The position numbers and the translations under genes were made by a program. The notes under the pieces are model-generated. The model was not told the origin of the DNA. It saw nothing but the letters and a program-made list of their open reading frames with translations, and did not search any database. Shown in pieces: positions 1 through 6,494 of a DNA stretch of 9,817 nt (positions within the stretch are counted from its first letter, which is position 1; each line of letters opens with the position of its first letter). Origin of the DNA: an uncultured Bacteroidales bacterium (GTDB taxonomy: Bacteria > Bacteroidota > Bacteroidia > Bacteroidales > Paludibacteraceae); the NCBI GenBank assembly GCA_937911235.1, contig CALDPN010000063.1, positions 1 through 9,817 on the forward strand. The letters are read 5' to 3'.

Positions 1-632
1 TGAAGAACAACTTTGGCGGACAAGGGTCAATAGTTTTGTTTAACAATGAGGACTTAGTACTAACAAGTGGTTTCACCATCTGCTTAGTTCGTTCAGGTTC
101 TCGCTGGTTGCAAATGAATTTTGCTGGATATATTTTTGGTGACAATGGTCTTGTAAACAATAAATATTTATCTAAATCCTCAACAACTACTGAAGGTTTA
201 ATTAAAATATGTACAGCAGAAGAAGCTAAAGCAGGTAAGGACAATACTAAAGCTGTTACCTCATTACGACTACAAGAGAAGATAAACGAGGCACAAAAAG
301 TCATTAAACCTCAAAGTTTATATCAAGGATTAAAAGTTGTTCCAGCTTCTGGTGTGATAGCTCTTGAGGATAATGTTGCAATTTATCAATCTAGTGTAAC
401 TAAGGCAATAAATTATACTTTTGCAACCAATGCTTTAACAAAGCCTTATTCTGTTATTACTTTTGAGTTGCATTTGAAAATGTCAACTCCATTTGCTTTA
501 ACGTTTCCTGCTTCTGTTACTTGGGTATATGGCGAAGCTCCTGATATGAGTGAAGGTGGACAGTACTTACTGACTTTTAGGTCGTTTGATGGTGGAGCCT
601 CTTGGATAGGTTCTATGGAGGTTCGCTGGTAG
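1..632 (+). CDS. Phage tail fibre protein, C-terminal part (5' end outside window)
   Basis: The reading frame is open to the left edge (first full codon at base 3), so the gene begins outside the window; the in-frame TTG at 36 is not a credible start. The visible 210 residues include a phage-fibre repeat of the form STTTEGLIKICTAEEAKAGK followed by DNTKAVTSLRLQEKI, which matches the A-T-x-A-E-A-x-A-G-x-D-N-x-K-A-V-T-P repeat common in tail-fibre shafts. A beta-rich C-terminal domain follows and ends with YLLTFRSFDGGASWIG and a terminal Trp, as in many fibre tips. Its probable role is receptor binding at the distal tail, inferred from the repeat and from the neighbouring fibre and chaperone genes. 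The stop codon lies one base before the next ATG, whose Shine-Dalgarno sequence sits inside this gene, so the two are probably co-translated. Confidence 0.8.
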   Translation, partial: KNNFGGQGSIVLFNNEDLVLTSGFTICLVRSGSRWLQMNFAGYIFGDNGLVNNKYLSKSSTTTEGLIKICTAEEAKAGKDNTKAVTSLRLQEKINEAQKVIKPQSLYQGLKVVPASGVIALEDNVAIYQSSVTKAINYTFATNALTKPYSVITFELHLKMSTPFALTFPASVTWVYGEAPDMSEGGQYLLTFRSFDGGASWIGSMEVRW

Positions 633-633
633 T

Positions 634-1284
634 ATGCCTATAAGAACAACATATACTCCTTTTGGTCGTCCTGCAGCATATGATGTTGGAGAAGTGTTGG
701 TTGAACTTAAGGCTGGCGGTTCTTTCACAATCCATTTGCCTGCTGGCTACTATGAGATATCCGTTATAGGTGCTGGTGGTGGCGCTGGTGGCGGTACTTA
801 TAAAAGTGGGAATAAAACTGGCGGCGGTGGCGGTGGTTCTGGTGCTGGTTTTATTGGAGTTGTGTGGCTTTCTGGTGGAGAGTATATATTTCAATGTGGA
901 AAAAGTGGGGCTGGAGGAAGTAACGCTAGAACATATGGAAGTCTAGGCGAGGATGGTGGAGACTCTTTTATTACATTATTGGGTGAAAATTTAATATTTG
1001 CTCAAGGAGGTGCTGGAGGATTAGGAGGAAGAACTTATACAGAAATAACTCCTACAGGCAGAATTGTAGCTGAGGGTGGTAAACTTTCAATAAACTCAAA
1101 AATAAGAATTGAATCGTTTGTTGTGAAATCTAATGGTAACAATGGTCAAAGTTGGCTCAACACTAAACCAGGTGCAGCAGTAGATGGAGTACATGGAGCT
1201 GGCGGAAGTGGCGTTTATAAAGAATATGGTTTACCTGGAGGAAACGGATATATTAAGGTTGCATATCTAGGTTTAGACATTTAA
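634..1284 (+). CDS. Glycine-rich tail fibre tip / adhesin-like protein
   Basis: This 216-aa protein starts at ATG 634, with GGAGG at 617-621 (12-base spacing) inside the upstream gene. After a short beta-strand N-terminus (about residues 1-45), glycine-dense loops recur at roughly 47-54, 63-72, 89-95, 125-132, 188-193 and 199-205, including GAGGGAGGG and TGGGGGGSGAG. Short hydrophobic strands alternate with them. This is the layout of the glycine-rich domains found in phage fibres and tail-tip adhesins, some of which (for example the S16 gp38 adhesin) fold as polyglycine-II sandwiches. Assignment to that exact fold is inference. Position directly after one fibre gene and two genes before another supports a host-recognition role. 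The low-complexity glycine loops are the likely place for receptor-specificity changes. Confidence 0.72.
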   Translation: MPIRTTYTPFGRPAAYDVGEVLVELKAGGSFTIHLPAGYYEISVIGAGGGAGGGTYKSGNKTGGGGGGSGAGFIGVVWLSGGEYIFQCGKSGAGGSNARTYGSLGEDGGDSFITLLGENLIFAQGGAGGLGGRTYTEITPTGRIVAEGGKLSINSKIRIESFVVKSNGNNGQSWLNTKPGAAVDGVHGAGGSGVYKEYGLPGGNGYIKVAYLGLDI

Positions 1285-1294
1285 GGAGTAAGAA

Positions 1295-1525
1295 ATGAGT
1301 TATGTTAAATTTGTTTCAACATATGAAGTTGCAATACCGCCAAGAGTAAAGGGTCGATATGTTAATTACCATTTAAATGATGAGCAATTACTTAAAGATG
1401 GATACTTACCTTTAGTGGAATCTCCCGAGCCTGAAAACGTTGATTTGTATGTAAAAAAATACACTTTAAAAGACGATAAGATTGTTATGACTTATCAAAA
1501 AAAGAATATAATCAAAAAGAAATAA
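1295..1525 (+). CDS. Small tail-module protein of unknown function (XkdW-like pattern)
   Basis: This 76-aa protein starts at ATG 1295 behind a good AAGGAG at 1283-1288 (6-base spacing), ten bases after the preceding stop. The central part reads as a short alpha-beta unit: EQLLKDGYLPLVESPEPE, then DLYVKKYTLKDDKIVMTYQ. The arrangement 'dGY.pvv...P', a tyrosine-rich strand, and 'dD.Iv..y' resembles small XkdW-like or fibre-associated proteins in phage tail modules. I recognise the pattern only loosely. The C-terminus is very lysine-rich (KKNIIKKK). It sits between two fibre genes in one transcription unit, so a role in fibre attachment or assembly is plausible but not shown by the sequence. Confidence 0.62.
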   Translation: MSYVKFVSTYEVAIPPRVKGRYVNYHLNDEQLLKDGYLPLVESPEPENVDLYVKKYTLKDDKIVMTYQKKNIIKKK

Positions 1526-1545
1526 ATTACATTTAAGAGGTTGAT

Positions 1546-4203
1546 ATGGTTTTTTTGCCAACAAAAGCTGTCATTTTAGATGATGAAATTTTGACAAATG
1601 ACTGGAAGTCATACTATGGGATGATACGTGATTTTATAGCCCAATTTGTTGGTGGAGATAAAGCGGAATCTGTTGTGATTTCTGATGGCGTGATAACACC
1701 TACAAAAGGGTTTGTCGTCGTAGATAGTGAAAATGAATTAGATGTTGATGAAATATCTCAAATAAAAATAGATAATTATGTAGATGGTAGTTTCATTGCT
1801 CTCACTATGGCAAATAAAGACCATACTATTGTTTTGAAACAAGGCGAATCTGCTGACGGTGGAATATTTACTTATACTGGCGCAAATGAAACCATGAAAA
1901 TGGGCGATGTCACATTATTGCGCAGAGATGGGAATTATTGGAGACAAGTTGATTTATCTGGATATATGAGAGCCACTGATGATGAAATGGGACTTATGTC
2001 GTCCAAATATAAGACTGCGTCTTTAAATCAATTAGCTCCTTATCTGGAAAATAGAAGTTTATATGCTATTGGTGTATTAGTTTGGGCAGTACGCAAACCT
2101 GAGGGTATGGTTCCTTGTGATAATTCAATTGAATATAGATTAGACCAGTTCCCTGCAGTTAGCACTCTTTTGAATAATGGGGTATTACCTAAAGTAACGT
2201 ATTCTGCGTATAACTCAGCTATATCTTCTACAGGTATATGTGCTAGTTTTGGTTATGATTCTGCCAATGGGAAATTTTATCCTCCTTATCTTAAACCTCG
2301 TGTAATTGAGGGTACATCTTATTATCCTTATATTAGTTTGTATAACGCTGTGACTGCACAAAGTTTAATAGACCAACAAGGTATATTAGATGAATGTATG
2401 GCATTATATGCTGACATGAAAACAGAGTATCAGAATTTTGTTAAATATGTTGATGAACAAATGATGTCAATTTCTGATGCTGTAGATGATGCTATTGCTA
2501 CAGTAGAGGGTGCCAAAGCTGGTGTTATTGAGGCTGTGAACAGCACAAAAGATACTGCTGTGCAAACTGTTAACAATACAGCTACTTCTGCGGTACAACG
2601 AGTTGAAGACGCTTATAGTGATTTTGATACATTATATCAAGAAAAAACACAAGGTTTAATTACAACAGCAAATAATCAGATTGTAAATATAGATAATGCA
2701 TCACAAGAAAATATTGCTAAATCAAGAACTTGGGCAACAGGAGAGGATGCTGAGGTAGAAGTATTAGAAGCTGGAGAACATTCTTCACGTGGATATGCTG
2801 ACTTGGCCATGGCGATAGCCAATGCTGACGAAGATGTTCCTGTTGATGCAAGTAAATTAGTAGCATTAGATGCCATCAGAGGACCTAGAGGATATAATGG
2901 TAAAGATGGCGTGGGTATTCCTGTTGGCGGAAATATCGGACAAGCATTGGTTAAAAAAAGTGGAACAGATTATGAAGTACAATGGAGTACATTGGATACA
3001 TTGCCATCTCAAACTGATAATGCTAACAAATTTCTTTCTACAGACGGAACAAATGCAAGTTGGATGGACATTGGAAAAACTTTAGATACCTCTATCACCA
3101 ACTGTATAACCGAGATACTACAAGATATCAAGTTAGAGCTTAACAACGGCACTCTGACTCTGAAAGCAGGTAGTAAGGTTTATGTACCGAATGGAGCTGG
3201 TAAGTTTGATACTGTTGCCGTTGCCAGTGATATAACTTTTCCAGCTTATTCATATAGTGGACAGTCTTTAATTTGTGTTAAAGGAACTAGTGGCGAGCCT
3301 GTTGCCTTAACTGCTCAAGCTTCTGGAACGTCTAATCCTAGCACTGGTTATAGTTTTTGGTATGACACTACAAATAATCTAGTTAAATTCTCAACAAACC
3401 AAAATGGAACTTTTGATGCTGGTGGTTGGTCCTTGCCGGTTGCACTAGTTACTAGAGCTTCGGGAAAATATACAAGCATAGACCAAGTATTCAACGGCTT
3501 TGGTTATATCGGTTCAACAGTATTTGCTTTGCCTAATGTTAAAGGCTTGATACCAAATGGTAGAAATGCAGATGGAAGTTTGAATAATATTGAACTTACG
3601 GTATCTAGTGTTCTATTAGGTGAGGGTTATGGTTATTCGGGTAAACATCCTTTTCGTGTGACTTCAAGTGGTATCGGTGTTCGTCCTAACACAGTATCAG
3701 ATACTCAACCAGAAAGCACTGGTTATCAAACTTGGTATAACCCAGAAGATAACTTCATTTATAGAAATGAGGGAGCTGGTACTGCTTTTAAAAAGGAAGC
3801 TGCTTTTATAGCTGGTTCAGTAGATTGTAAAGCAGACAAAACAATAACCTCAATCCAACCCAAAACAGCTTTTCACGCAGTTGACCGTAACGATAGCTCT
3901 TGGATAGCTCAGCAAGCTATGCCGGGTGTTAAGAGGATTGAGTTAACTGTTGGTGCAACTGATACTAACTATACAGCTCCGGCAAATGGGTGGTTTGCAG
4001 CTAGTGGTTCTGGAAATACAGCTGGACAATTTATATATTTAGCAACTGCAAATAACTCTCCTATGAGAGAAAGAGGGATTGTTGCAACAAATGGTTATGT
4101 TAATTGCTTCATACCTTGCAAACGAGGCGATTATGTACGCTTACAATATAACACTACCAACAAACCAAGTTTATCTTTCATCTACTGCGAAGGAGAAATA
4201 TAA
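1546..4203 (+). CDS. Large tail fibre protein with collar-like domain, coiled coil and collagen-like triplets
   Basis: This is an 885-aa protein starting at ATG 1546 with AAGAGG at 1535-1540. In order: an N-terminal region (1-140) ending in RRDGNYWRQVDLSGYM; a short fibre repeat ATDDEMGLMSSKYKT (143-157); a tail-collar-like segment (about 173-265) with IGVLVWAVRKPEGMVPCDNS and GKFYPPYLKP, echoing the collar pattern of a Trp, a 'P-G-W-x-x-C-D-G' turn and a later 'LPDL'; a probable coiled coil rich in A, V, D and T (280-395); a fibre motif TWATGEDAEVEVLEAGEHSS (395-414); collagen-like triplets GPRGYNGKDG (446-455); the shaft motif NGTLTLKAGSKVYVPNG (534-550); and a long beta-rich C-terminal region (560-885), probably the receptor-binding tip. 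It is probably trimeric, as phage fibres usually are. It overlaps the next gene by one base (TAATG). Confidence 0.85.
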   Translation: MVFLPTKAVILDDEILTNDWKSYYGMIRDFIAQFVGGDKAESVVISDGVITPTKGFVVVDSENELDVDEISQIKIDNYVDGSFIALTMANKDHTIVLKQGESADGGIFTYTGANETMKMGDVTLLRRDGNYWRQVDLSGYMRATDDEMGLMSSKYKTASLNQLAPYLENRSLYAIGVLVWAVRKPEGMVPCDNSIEYRLDQFPAVSTLLNNGVLPKVTYSAYNSAISSTGICASFGYDSANGKFYPPYLKPRVIEGTSYYPYISLYNAVTAQSLIDQQGILDECMALYADMKTEYQNFVKYVDEQMMSISDAVDDAIATVEGAKAGVIEAVNSTKDTAVQTVNNTATSAVQRVEDAYSDFDTLYQEKTQGLITTANNQIVNIDNASQENIAKSRTWATGEDAEVEVLEAGEHSSRGYADLAMAIANADEDVPVDASKLVALDAIRGPRGYNGKDGVGIPVGGNIGQALVKKSGTDYEVQWSTLDTLPSQTDNANKFLSTDGTNASWMDIGKTLDTSITNCITEILQDIKLELNNGTLTLKAGSKVYVPNGAGKFDTVAVASDITFPAYSYSGQSLICVKGTSGEPVALTAQASGTSNPSTGYSFWYDTTNNLVKFSTNQNGTFDAGGWSLPVALVTRASGKYTSIDQVFNGFGYIGSTVFALPNVKGLIPNGRNADGSLNNIELTVSSVLLGEGYGYSGKHPFRVTSSGIGVRPNTVSDTQPESTGYQTWYNPEDNFIYRNEGAGTAFKKEAAFIAGSVDCKADKTITSIQPKTAFHAVDRNDSSWIAQQAMPGVKRIELTVGATDTNYTAPANGWFAASGSGNTAGQFIYLATANNSPMRERGIVATNGYVNCFIPCKRGDYVRLQYNTTNKPSLSFIYCEGEI

Positions 4204-4652
4204 TGTTCATAGGATACCAAAACGAATTAATAGATGGTAGTGAGATTGAAACTCTTTTTGTTGCTTTTGTTGCTGAAACTAAAGAGGAGTTAGAAAACCT
4301 ACCTTGTATAACATTAGCTAAAATCGAGGAAACAGATGAGCCTGTTGAATTGTTTAACGGTCGCTATTGTGTTGGCGAAACAGCAATTAACGAGGCAAAA
4401 TCTGAGCAAGTTCGTTCAATCCGCAATCAGTATCTTGAAACTTATGTTGACCCTGTTGTATCTAATCCATTGCGTTGGGGTGAAATGATAGCAGAGGAAC
4501 AACAAGAATATGCTGATTATCGCAGATACTTGTTGGATATTACAGAATGTGCTGAGTTTCCAAATGTTGAAGTAATGACTTTTGACGAGTGGAAACAATC
4601 AGCTATTCAAGCGATAACTGCTGAGATAAATGAGTTGGAAAAAACTATTTAA
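4203..4652 (+). CDS. Tail assembly chaperone-like protein
   Basis: This 149-aa protein starts at ATG 4203, overlapping the fibre stop by one base; AAGGAG at the end of the fibre gene is its Shine-Dalgarno, so translation is coupled. Residues 68-130 carry the pattern of phage tail assembly chaperones of the APC type (Phage_tail_APC): an 'SIRNQYLETYVDPVVSNPLR' stretch, then W92, EEQQEYADYRRYLLDIT (98-114), FPNV (119-122) and a final TFDEWK. The N-terminal 60 residues are a small beta domain with 'FNGRYCVG'. The family normally sits next to tail-fibre genes and is thought to help fold or attach fibre proteins; here it directly follows the large fibre. It is the last gene before a strong terminator. 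Confidence 0.72.
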   Translation: MFIGYQNELIDGSEIETLFVAFVAETKEELENLPCITLAKIEETDEPVELFNGRYCVGETAINEAKSEQVRSIRNQYLETYVDPVVSNPLRWGEMIAEEQQEYADYRRYLLDITECAEFPNVEVMTFDEWKQSAIQAITAEINELEKTI

Positions 4653-4676
4653 TAATATCAACTATATCCATAACAT

Positions 4677-4783
4677 AAAAGAGAGCCTATACTGGGCTCT
4701 CTCTTTTTATACTGGGGAAGAGCAAACAAGATGTTAATTATTGGAAACAGGGAGATTTAAAAAGATAACGAATCCGTTTGCTC
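4677..4783 (-). ncRNA. Candidate leftward small RNA opposite the repressor (about 105 nt)
   Basis: A leftward promoter (-35 TTGACA at 4813-4818, -10 TATGGT at 4790-4795) predicts a start near 4783. Exactly there begins GAGCAAAC (4783-4776), which pairs perfectly with GTTTGCTC (4727-4720), closing a 48-base loop. The transcript would end at the bidirectional terminator hairpin at 4680-4702. I see no convincing ORF: an 18-codon frame beginning in the -10 box has no ribosome binding site. The loop exposes AATCTCC, complementary to the GGAGATT ribosome binding sites of the genes starting at 6035 and 6761. The boundaries fit a small regulatory RNA made divergently from the repressor, but this is inferred from promoter, stem and terminator only. 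Confidence 0.42.
4680..4708 (+). terminator. Bidirectional intrinsic terminator closing the tail module
   Basis: AGAGAGCC (4680-4687) pairs perfectly with GGCTCTCT (4695-4702) around a 7-base loop and is followed on the plus strand by CTTTTTAT. On the minus strand the same hairpin is followed by TTTATG, so it could also end a leftward transcript. It lies 28 bases after the chaperone stop codon. The 9-base string TATACTGGG occurs in the loop and again at 4708-4716. Confidence 0.85.
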
Positions 4784-4789
4784 AAATCC

Positions 4790-4818
4790 ACCATACTATA
4801 TCCACATCAATTTGTCAA
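4790..4818 (-). promoter_or_regulatory. Leftward sigma70-type promoter diverging from the repressor promoter
   Basis: Read on the minus strand, TTGACA (4818-4813), a 17-base spacer and TATGGT (4795-4790). The -35 is perfect and the -10 matches 4 of 6. Its -35 box stands back to back with that of the repressor promoter, 15 bases apart. Confidence 0.45.
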
Positions 4819-4833
4819 AATATTTTTCTAATA

Positions 4834-4861
4834 TTGACACAAAAAAATATCTTGCTATTAT
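4834..4861 (+). promoter_or_regulatory. Promoter of the Xre repressor gene
   Basis: TTGACA (4834-4839), a 16-base spacer and TATTAT (4856-4861), a near-consensus sigma70-type promoter. Transcription would start near 4868, which makes the ATG at 4871 almost leaderless and favours the ATG at 4895 for the repressor. GTCAAaaTAT (4814-4823) and ATATTGAC (4831-4838) form an imperfect dyad between the two divergent -35 boxes, a possible operator. Confidence 0.68.
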
Positions 4862-4894
4862 TTAAAAGCTATGTTAACTAAGGACTACTTTGAT

Positions 4895-5284
4895 ATGAAC
4901 TATTTAAACAACCTATCAGCCTTAAACGAGTATATAGGGGGACGGATAAGGATGAAAAGAAAACAACGTAAAATGACGTTGCAACAATTAGGAGAGTACC
5001 TTAAATTGACCCCACAGCAAACTCAAAAATATGAAAAAGGCAAACAAAAAATAACTGCTGAAATGTTATGGGATTTAAGTAAGCTATTTAATGTTCCTAT
5101 ACAGTTTTTTTATGAAGGATTTATTGATACTGATTCAACAATTCTTGAAGAAGAACAAACTGAATTTAACTATAATAATAAAAAAGAAACAGAAGAATTG
5201 ATTGACTTGTATTATAAGTTAAAGAACAGAAAAGCTTTAATGACATTCTTACATATGATAGTAGATAACGAAAAAGAGGGCTAA
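4895..5284 (+). CDS. Xre-family helix-turn-helix repressor (alphaproteobacterial type)
   Basis: This is a 129-aa protein. I chose ATG 4895 because AGGA at 4881-4884 lies 10 bases upstream; ATG 4871 has no Shine-Dalgarno and sits at the predicted transcription start. Residues about 12-75 form an HTH_3/Xre domain: IGGRIRMKRKQRKMTLQQLG, then the recognition-helix region LTPQQTQKYEKGKQKI and the helix ending NVPIQFFYEG. The QKYEKG core and the FF.EG ending are characteristic of alphaproteobacterial Xre regulators. The acidic linker (about 80-100) and short helical C-terminus EELIDLYYKLKNRKALMTFL have no peptidase motif, so this is not a self-cleaving CI/LexA-type repressor. It is probably a lysogeny or early-gene regulator, transcribed alone from its own promoter and converging with the minus-strand genes. 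Confidence 0.88.
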   Translation: MNYLNNLSALNEYIGGRIRMKRKQRKMTLQQLGEYLKLTPQQTQKYEKGKQKITAEMLWDLSKLFNVPIQFFYEGFIDTDSTILEEEQTEFNYNNKKETEELIDLYYKLKNRKALMTFLHMIVDNEKEG

Positions 5285-5295
5285 GCCCTCTTTTT
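5271..5295. terminator. Bidirectional terminator between convergent genes; stop codon forms the loop
   Basis: AAAAAGAGGGC (5271-5281) pairs with GCCCTCTTTTT (5285-5295). The 3-base loop TAA is the stop codon of the repressor. It has a T tract on either strand, so it serves both the repressor and the minus-strand gene ending at 5295. Confidence 0.9.
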
Positions 5296-5522
5296 TACTT
5301 GCGACTAATATCTCTTAAAGCATCAAGACATTCTTCAAGACAATCGTTCCATCCTTCATTATAATTATCATCTTCATCACTATCATCATCTGTAGGCACA
5401 TAAAATGAGTTTTGTTCAAATAACTCTTTAGACAAGTATTCATCAGTTACTTTTGCAAATCGTTTACCTTCATAAGATATCCATAATTGTCCTTTTGAAT
5501 CCCCTTCAAGCTTTATAGTCAT
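5295..5522 (-). CDS. Small acidic protein of unknown function
   Basis: The start is placed at ATG 5522 (75 aa) because GGAG at 5531-5534 lies 8 bases upstream; the ATG two codons earlier (5528) would be only 2 bases from it. The protein opens with a short beta hairpin (TIKLEGDSKGQLWISYEGKR). An exceptionally acidic stretch follows, DDDSDEDDNYNEGWNDCLEE, then a helix ending DALRDISRK. I do not recognise a family. Small acidic early phage proteins are often DNA mimics or inhibitors, but nothing here proves that. The start overlaps the end of the upstream gene by 17 bases, which suggests coupled translation. It is the last gene of the leftward cluster. Confidence 0.68.
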   Translation of the reverse strand: MTIKLEGDSKGQLWISYEGKRFAKVTDEYLSKELFEQNSFYVPTDDDSDEDDNYNEGWNDCLEECLDALRDISRK

Positions 5523-5721
5523 TTTCATTTCTCCTTTTTAAACATTTTATCTCAAAAAAACCTAACTTTTTTCTGTTTGTTCTCTTGAAAAGCCAACCAT
5601 GTGTATAAAGGCTGACTAATATTCCACTAATAGTTCGAGATTTTTCGTTATCGTAGAAACGCATAACATCTCCTTCTTGCATGGCTTCTATAGCCTCACG
5701 TAATTCACTTTTTTTAGGCAT
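5506..5721 (-). CDS. Small basic protein, possible winged-helix DNA-binding fold
   Basis: This is 71 aa from ATG 5721, with GGAG seven bases upstream. The sequence runs LREAIEAMQEGDVMRFYDNE, then ISGILVSLYTHGWLFKRTNR and GFFEIKCLKR. The pattern, an N-terminal helix with 'I.aM..GD', a helix before a loop, then two basic strands ending '.V.CLKR', is seen in small phage proteins of probable winged-helix type. It is strongly basic toward the C-terminus, in contrast to the acidic protein encoded next and overlapping it. I infer DNA binding only from fold pattern and charge. The stop is TGA, which shows that UGA is used as a stop in this genome. Confidence 0.68.
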   Translation of the reverse strand: MPKKSELREAIEAMQEGDVMRFYDNEKSRTISGILVSLYTHGWLFKRTNRKKLGFFEIKCLKRRNENDYKA

Positions 5722-5747
5722 AAATATTCTCCATAATTGTGAAAAAG

Positions 5748-5777
5748 TACAATGATAACTTATTACTTATCATTATA
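5748..5777 (-). terminator. AT-rich hairpin with U tract after the 90-aa gene (weak terminator)
   Basis: On the minus strand UAUAAUGAUAA (5777-5767) pairs with UUAUCAUUGUA (5758-5748), 11 pairs with one U-G, around GUAAUAAG. It is followed by CUUUUUC. It lies over the stop codon of the gene ending at 5763. The stem is nearly all A-U, so termination would be partial. Confidence 0.45.
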
Positions 5778-6035
5778 CACTCTCATTTCTTGTTCAAGGT
5801 CGGTAAATCTTTCTGTAAAAAGCTGTTTCTCTTTACGACACACTTTTGCAATTGGTTGTAAGACGTAAAAGTTTTTATTTTCTTTTTCGCTTAAACGAGC
5901 AGCTTCTTTTAATGCTTCTTGAAGACTGAGGTGTCTGTGTTTAGGGCCATTCTGGGAACGATTATACACATAAAAGTAATTATTGGTATTCTTTGACCAA
6001 TCAACACCATGGCCTTCAATAGAATCGATATTCAT
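5763..6035 (-). CDS. Small phage protein of unknown function (basic, 90 aa)
   Basis: The start is set at ATG 6035 because AAGGAG sits exactly 7 bases upstream (GGAG at 6043-6046); an earlier in-frame TTG at 6041 falls too close to it. The core HRHLSLQEALKEAARLSEKE, followed by NKNFYVLQPIA, is a recurring theme in small phage and prophage proteins: a short strand, a 'hpSleeAl.EA.RLa' helix and a closing strand 'k.FyVl.pi'. I know no function for it. The C-terminus adds a charged helix FTDLEQEMRVYNDK. A promoter-like sequence with a dyad in its spacer lies immediately upstream at 6069-6096. Confidence 0.72.
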   Translation of the reverse strand: MNIDSIEGHGVDWSKNTNNYFYVYNRSQNGPKHRHLSLQEALKEAARLSEKENKNFYVLQPIAKVCRKEKQLFTERFTDLEQEMRVYNDK

Positions 6036-6068
6036 TTTCAATCTCCTTCAATCTTTACTTACAAAACA

Positions 6069-6096
6069 ACTTTAACAAAGTCATTTTGTTTGTCAA
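6069..6096 (-). promoter_or_regulatory. Promoter with operator-like dyad in the spacer
   Basis: On the minus strand TTGACA (6096-6091), a 16-base spacer, then TAAAGT (6074-6069). The spacer is occupied by a perfect-armed dyad AACAAA-atgac-TTTGTT (6090-6074). A repressor bound there would block RNA polymerase. It drives the 90-aa gene starting at 6035. The -35 is perfect and the -10 matches 4 of 6. Confidence 0.5.
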
Positions 6097-6105
6097 GAGA
6101 TAAAA

Positions 6106-6492
6106 TTAAATATCATTAAAAATTATGTTAAGTTCTTCAGGAGTAAATTTACGTTTTGTTCTTTGTATAGCTTTTTGACACATAGCTTTATTTCGAAAGC
6201 TAGGAATGCTAAACGTTGTGAACATTAAGGGTAGACTAATTAAATTCCCAGAGTTATCCATAGCTATATAATAATGTGTACGATTCGCAACAGGCTGGTC
6301 TCCCTCAGAAATGTCACGAACTAAATTATAAAACATATCTTTCAAATTACGTTGTTTTTGCCACTTAGCGTCTATGATTTTCCGGTTATCAACATACAGT
6401 CTATCTATTGTATCATAAGTTAAATAGCTACGCAGTTCTCCGTTGGGTCGCAATACAAAAATATAAGCATTCGATTCGGGAGGGGTATACAC
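6106..6492 (-). CDS. Hypothetical protein, 128 aa, GTG start
   Basis: The start is GTG 6492: the upstream gene stops two bases earlier in transcription and its last codons supply AAGAG as ribosome binding site, which suggests coupled translation. The N-terminus has strands such as AYIFVLRPNGELRSYLTYD, the middle is mixed (HYYIAMDNSGNLISLPL), and the C-terminus is a strongly basic segment KAIQRTKRKFTPEELNIIF. The two 'NGEL' and 'SGNL' turns between aromatic strands hint at a small beta domain. I do not recognise the family and see no catalytic motif. It is followed by a separate promoter for the next gene, so it probably ends an operon segment with the upstream FTR-like gene. Confidence 0.65.
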   Translation of the reverse strand: MYTPPESNAYIFVLRPNGELRSYLTYDTIDRLYVDNRKIIDAKWQKQRNLKDMFYNLVRDISEGDQPVANRTHYYIAMDNSGNLISLPLMFTTFSIPSFRNKAMCQKAIQRTKRKFTPEELNIIFNDI

Positions 6493-6494
6493 TA

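Noticed and set aside
613..894. Minus-strand ORF of 93 aa opposite the glycine-rich gene
   Set aside because: It is Thr/Ser/Ala-rich low-complexity sequence produced by reading glycine codons backwards, with no ribosome binding site.
2676..3085. Short ORFs on both strands inside the large fibre gene
   Set aside because: They overlap a well-supported coding frame with clear fibre motifs and have no family resemblance.
4416..4598. Minus-strand ORF of 60 aa inside the chaperone-like gene
   Set aside because: It is a shadow of a gene with good ribosome binding site and family pattern.
4744..4797. An 18-codon minus-strand frame starting MVDLSKRIR in the candidate small RNA
   Set aside because: Its ATG lies within the -10 box of the promoter that would drive it, and there is no Shine-Dalgarno.
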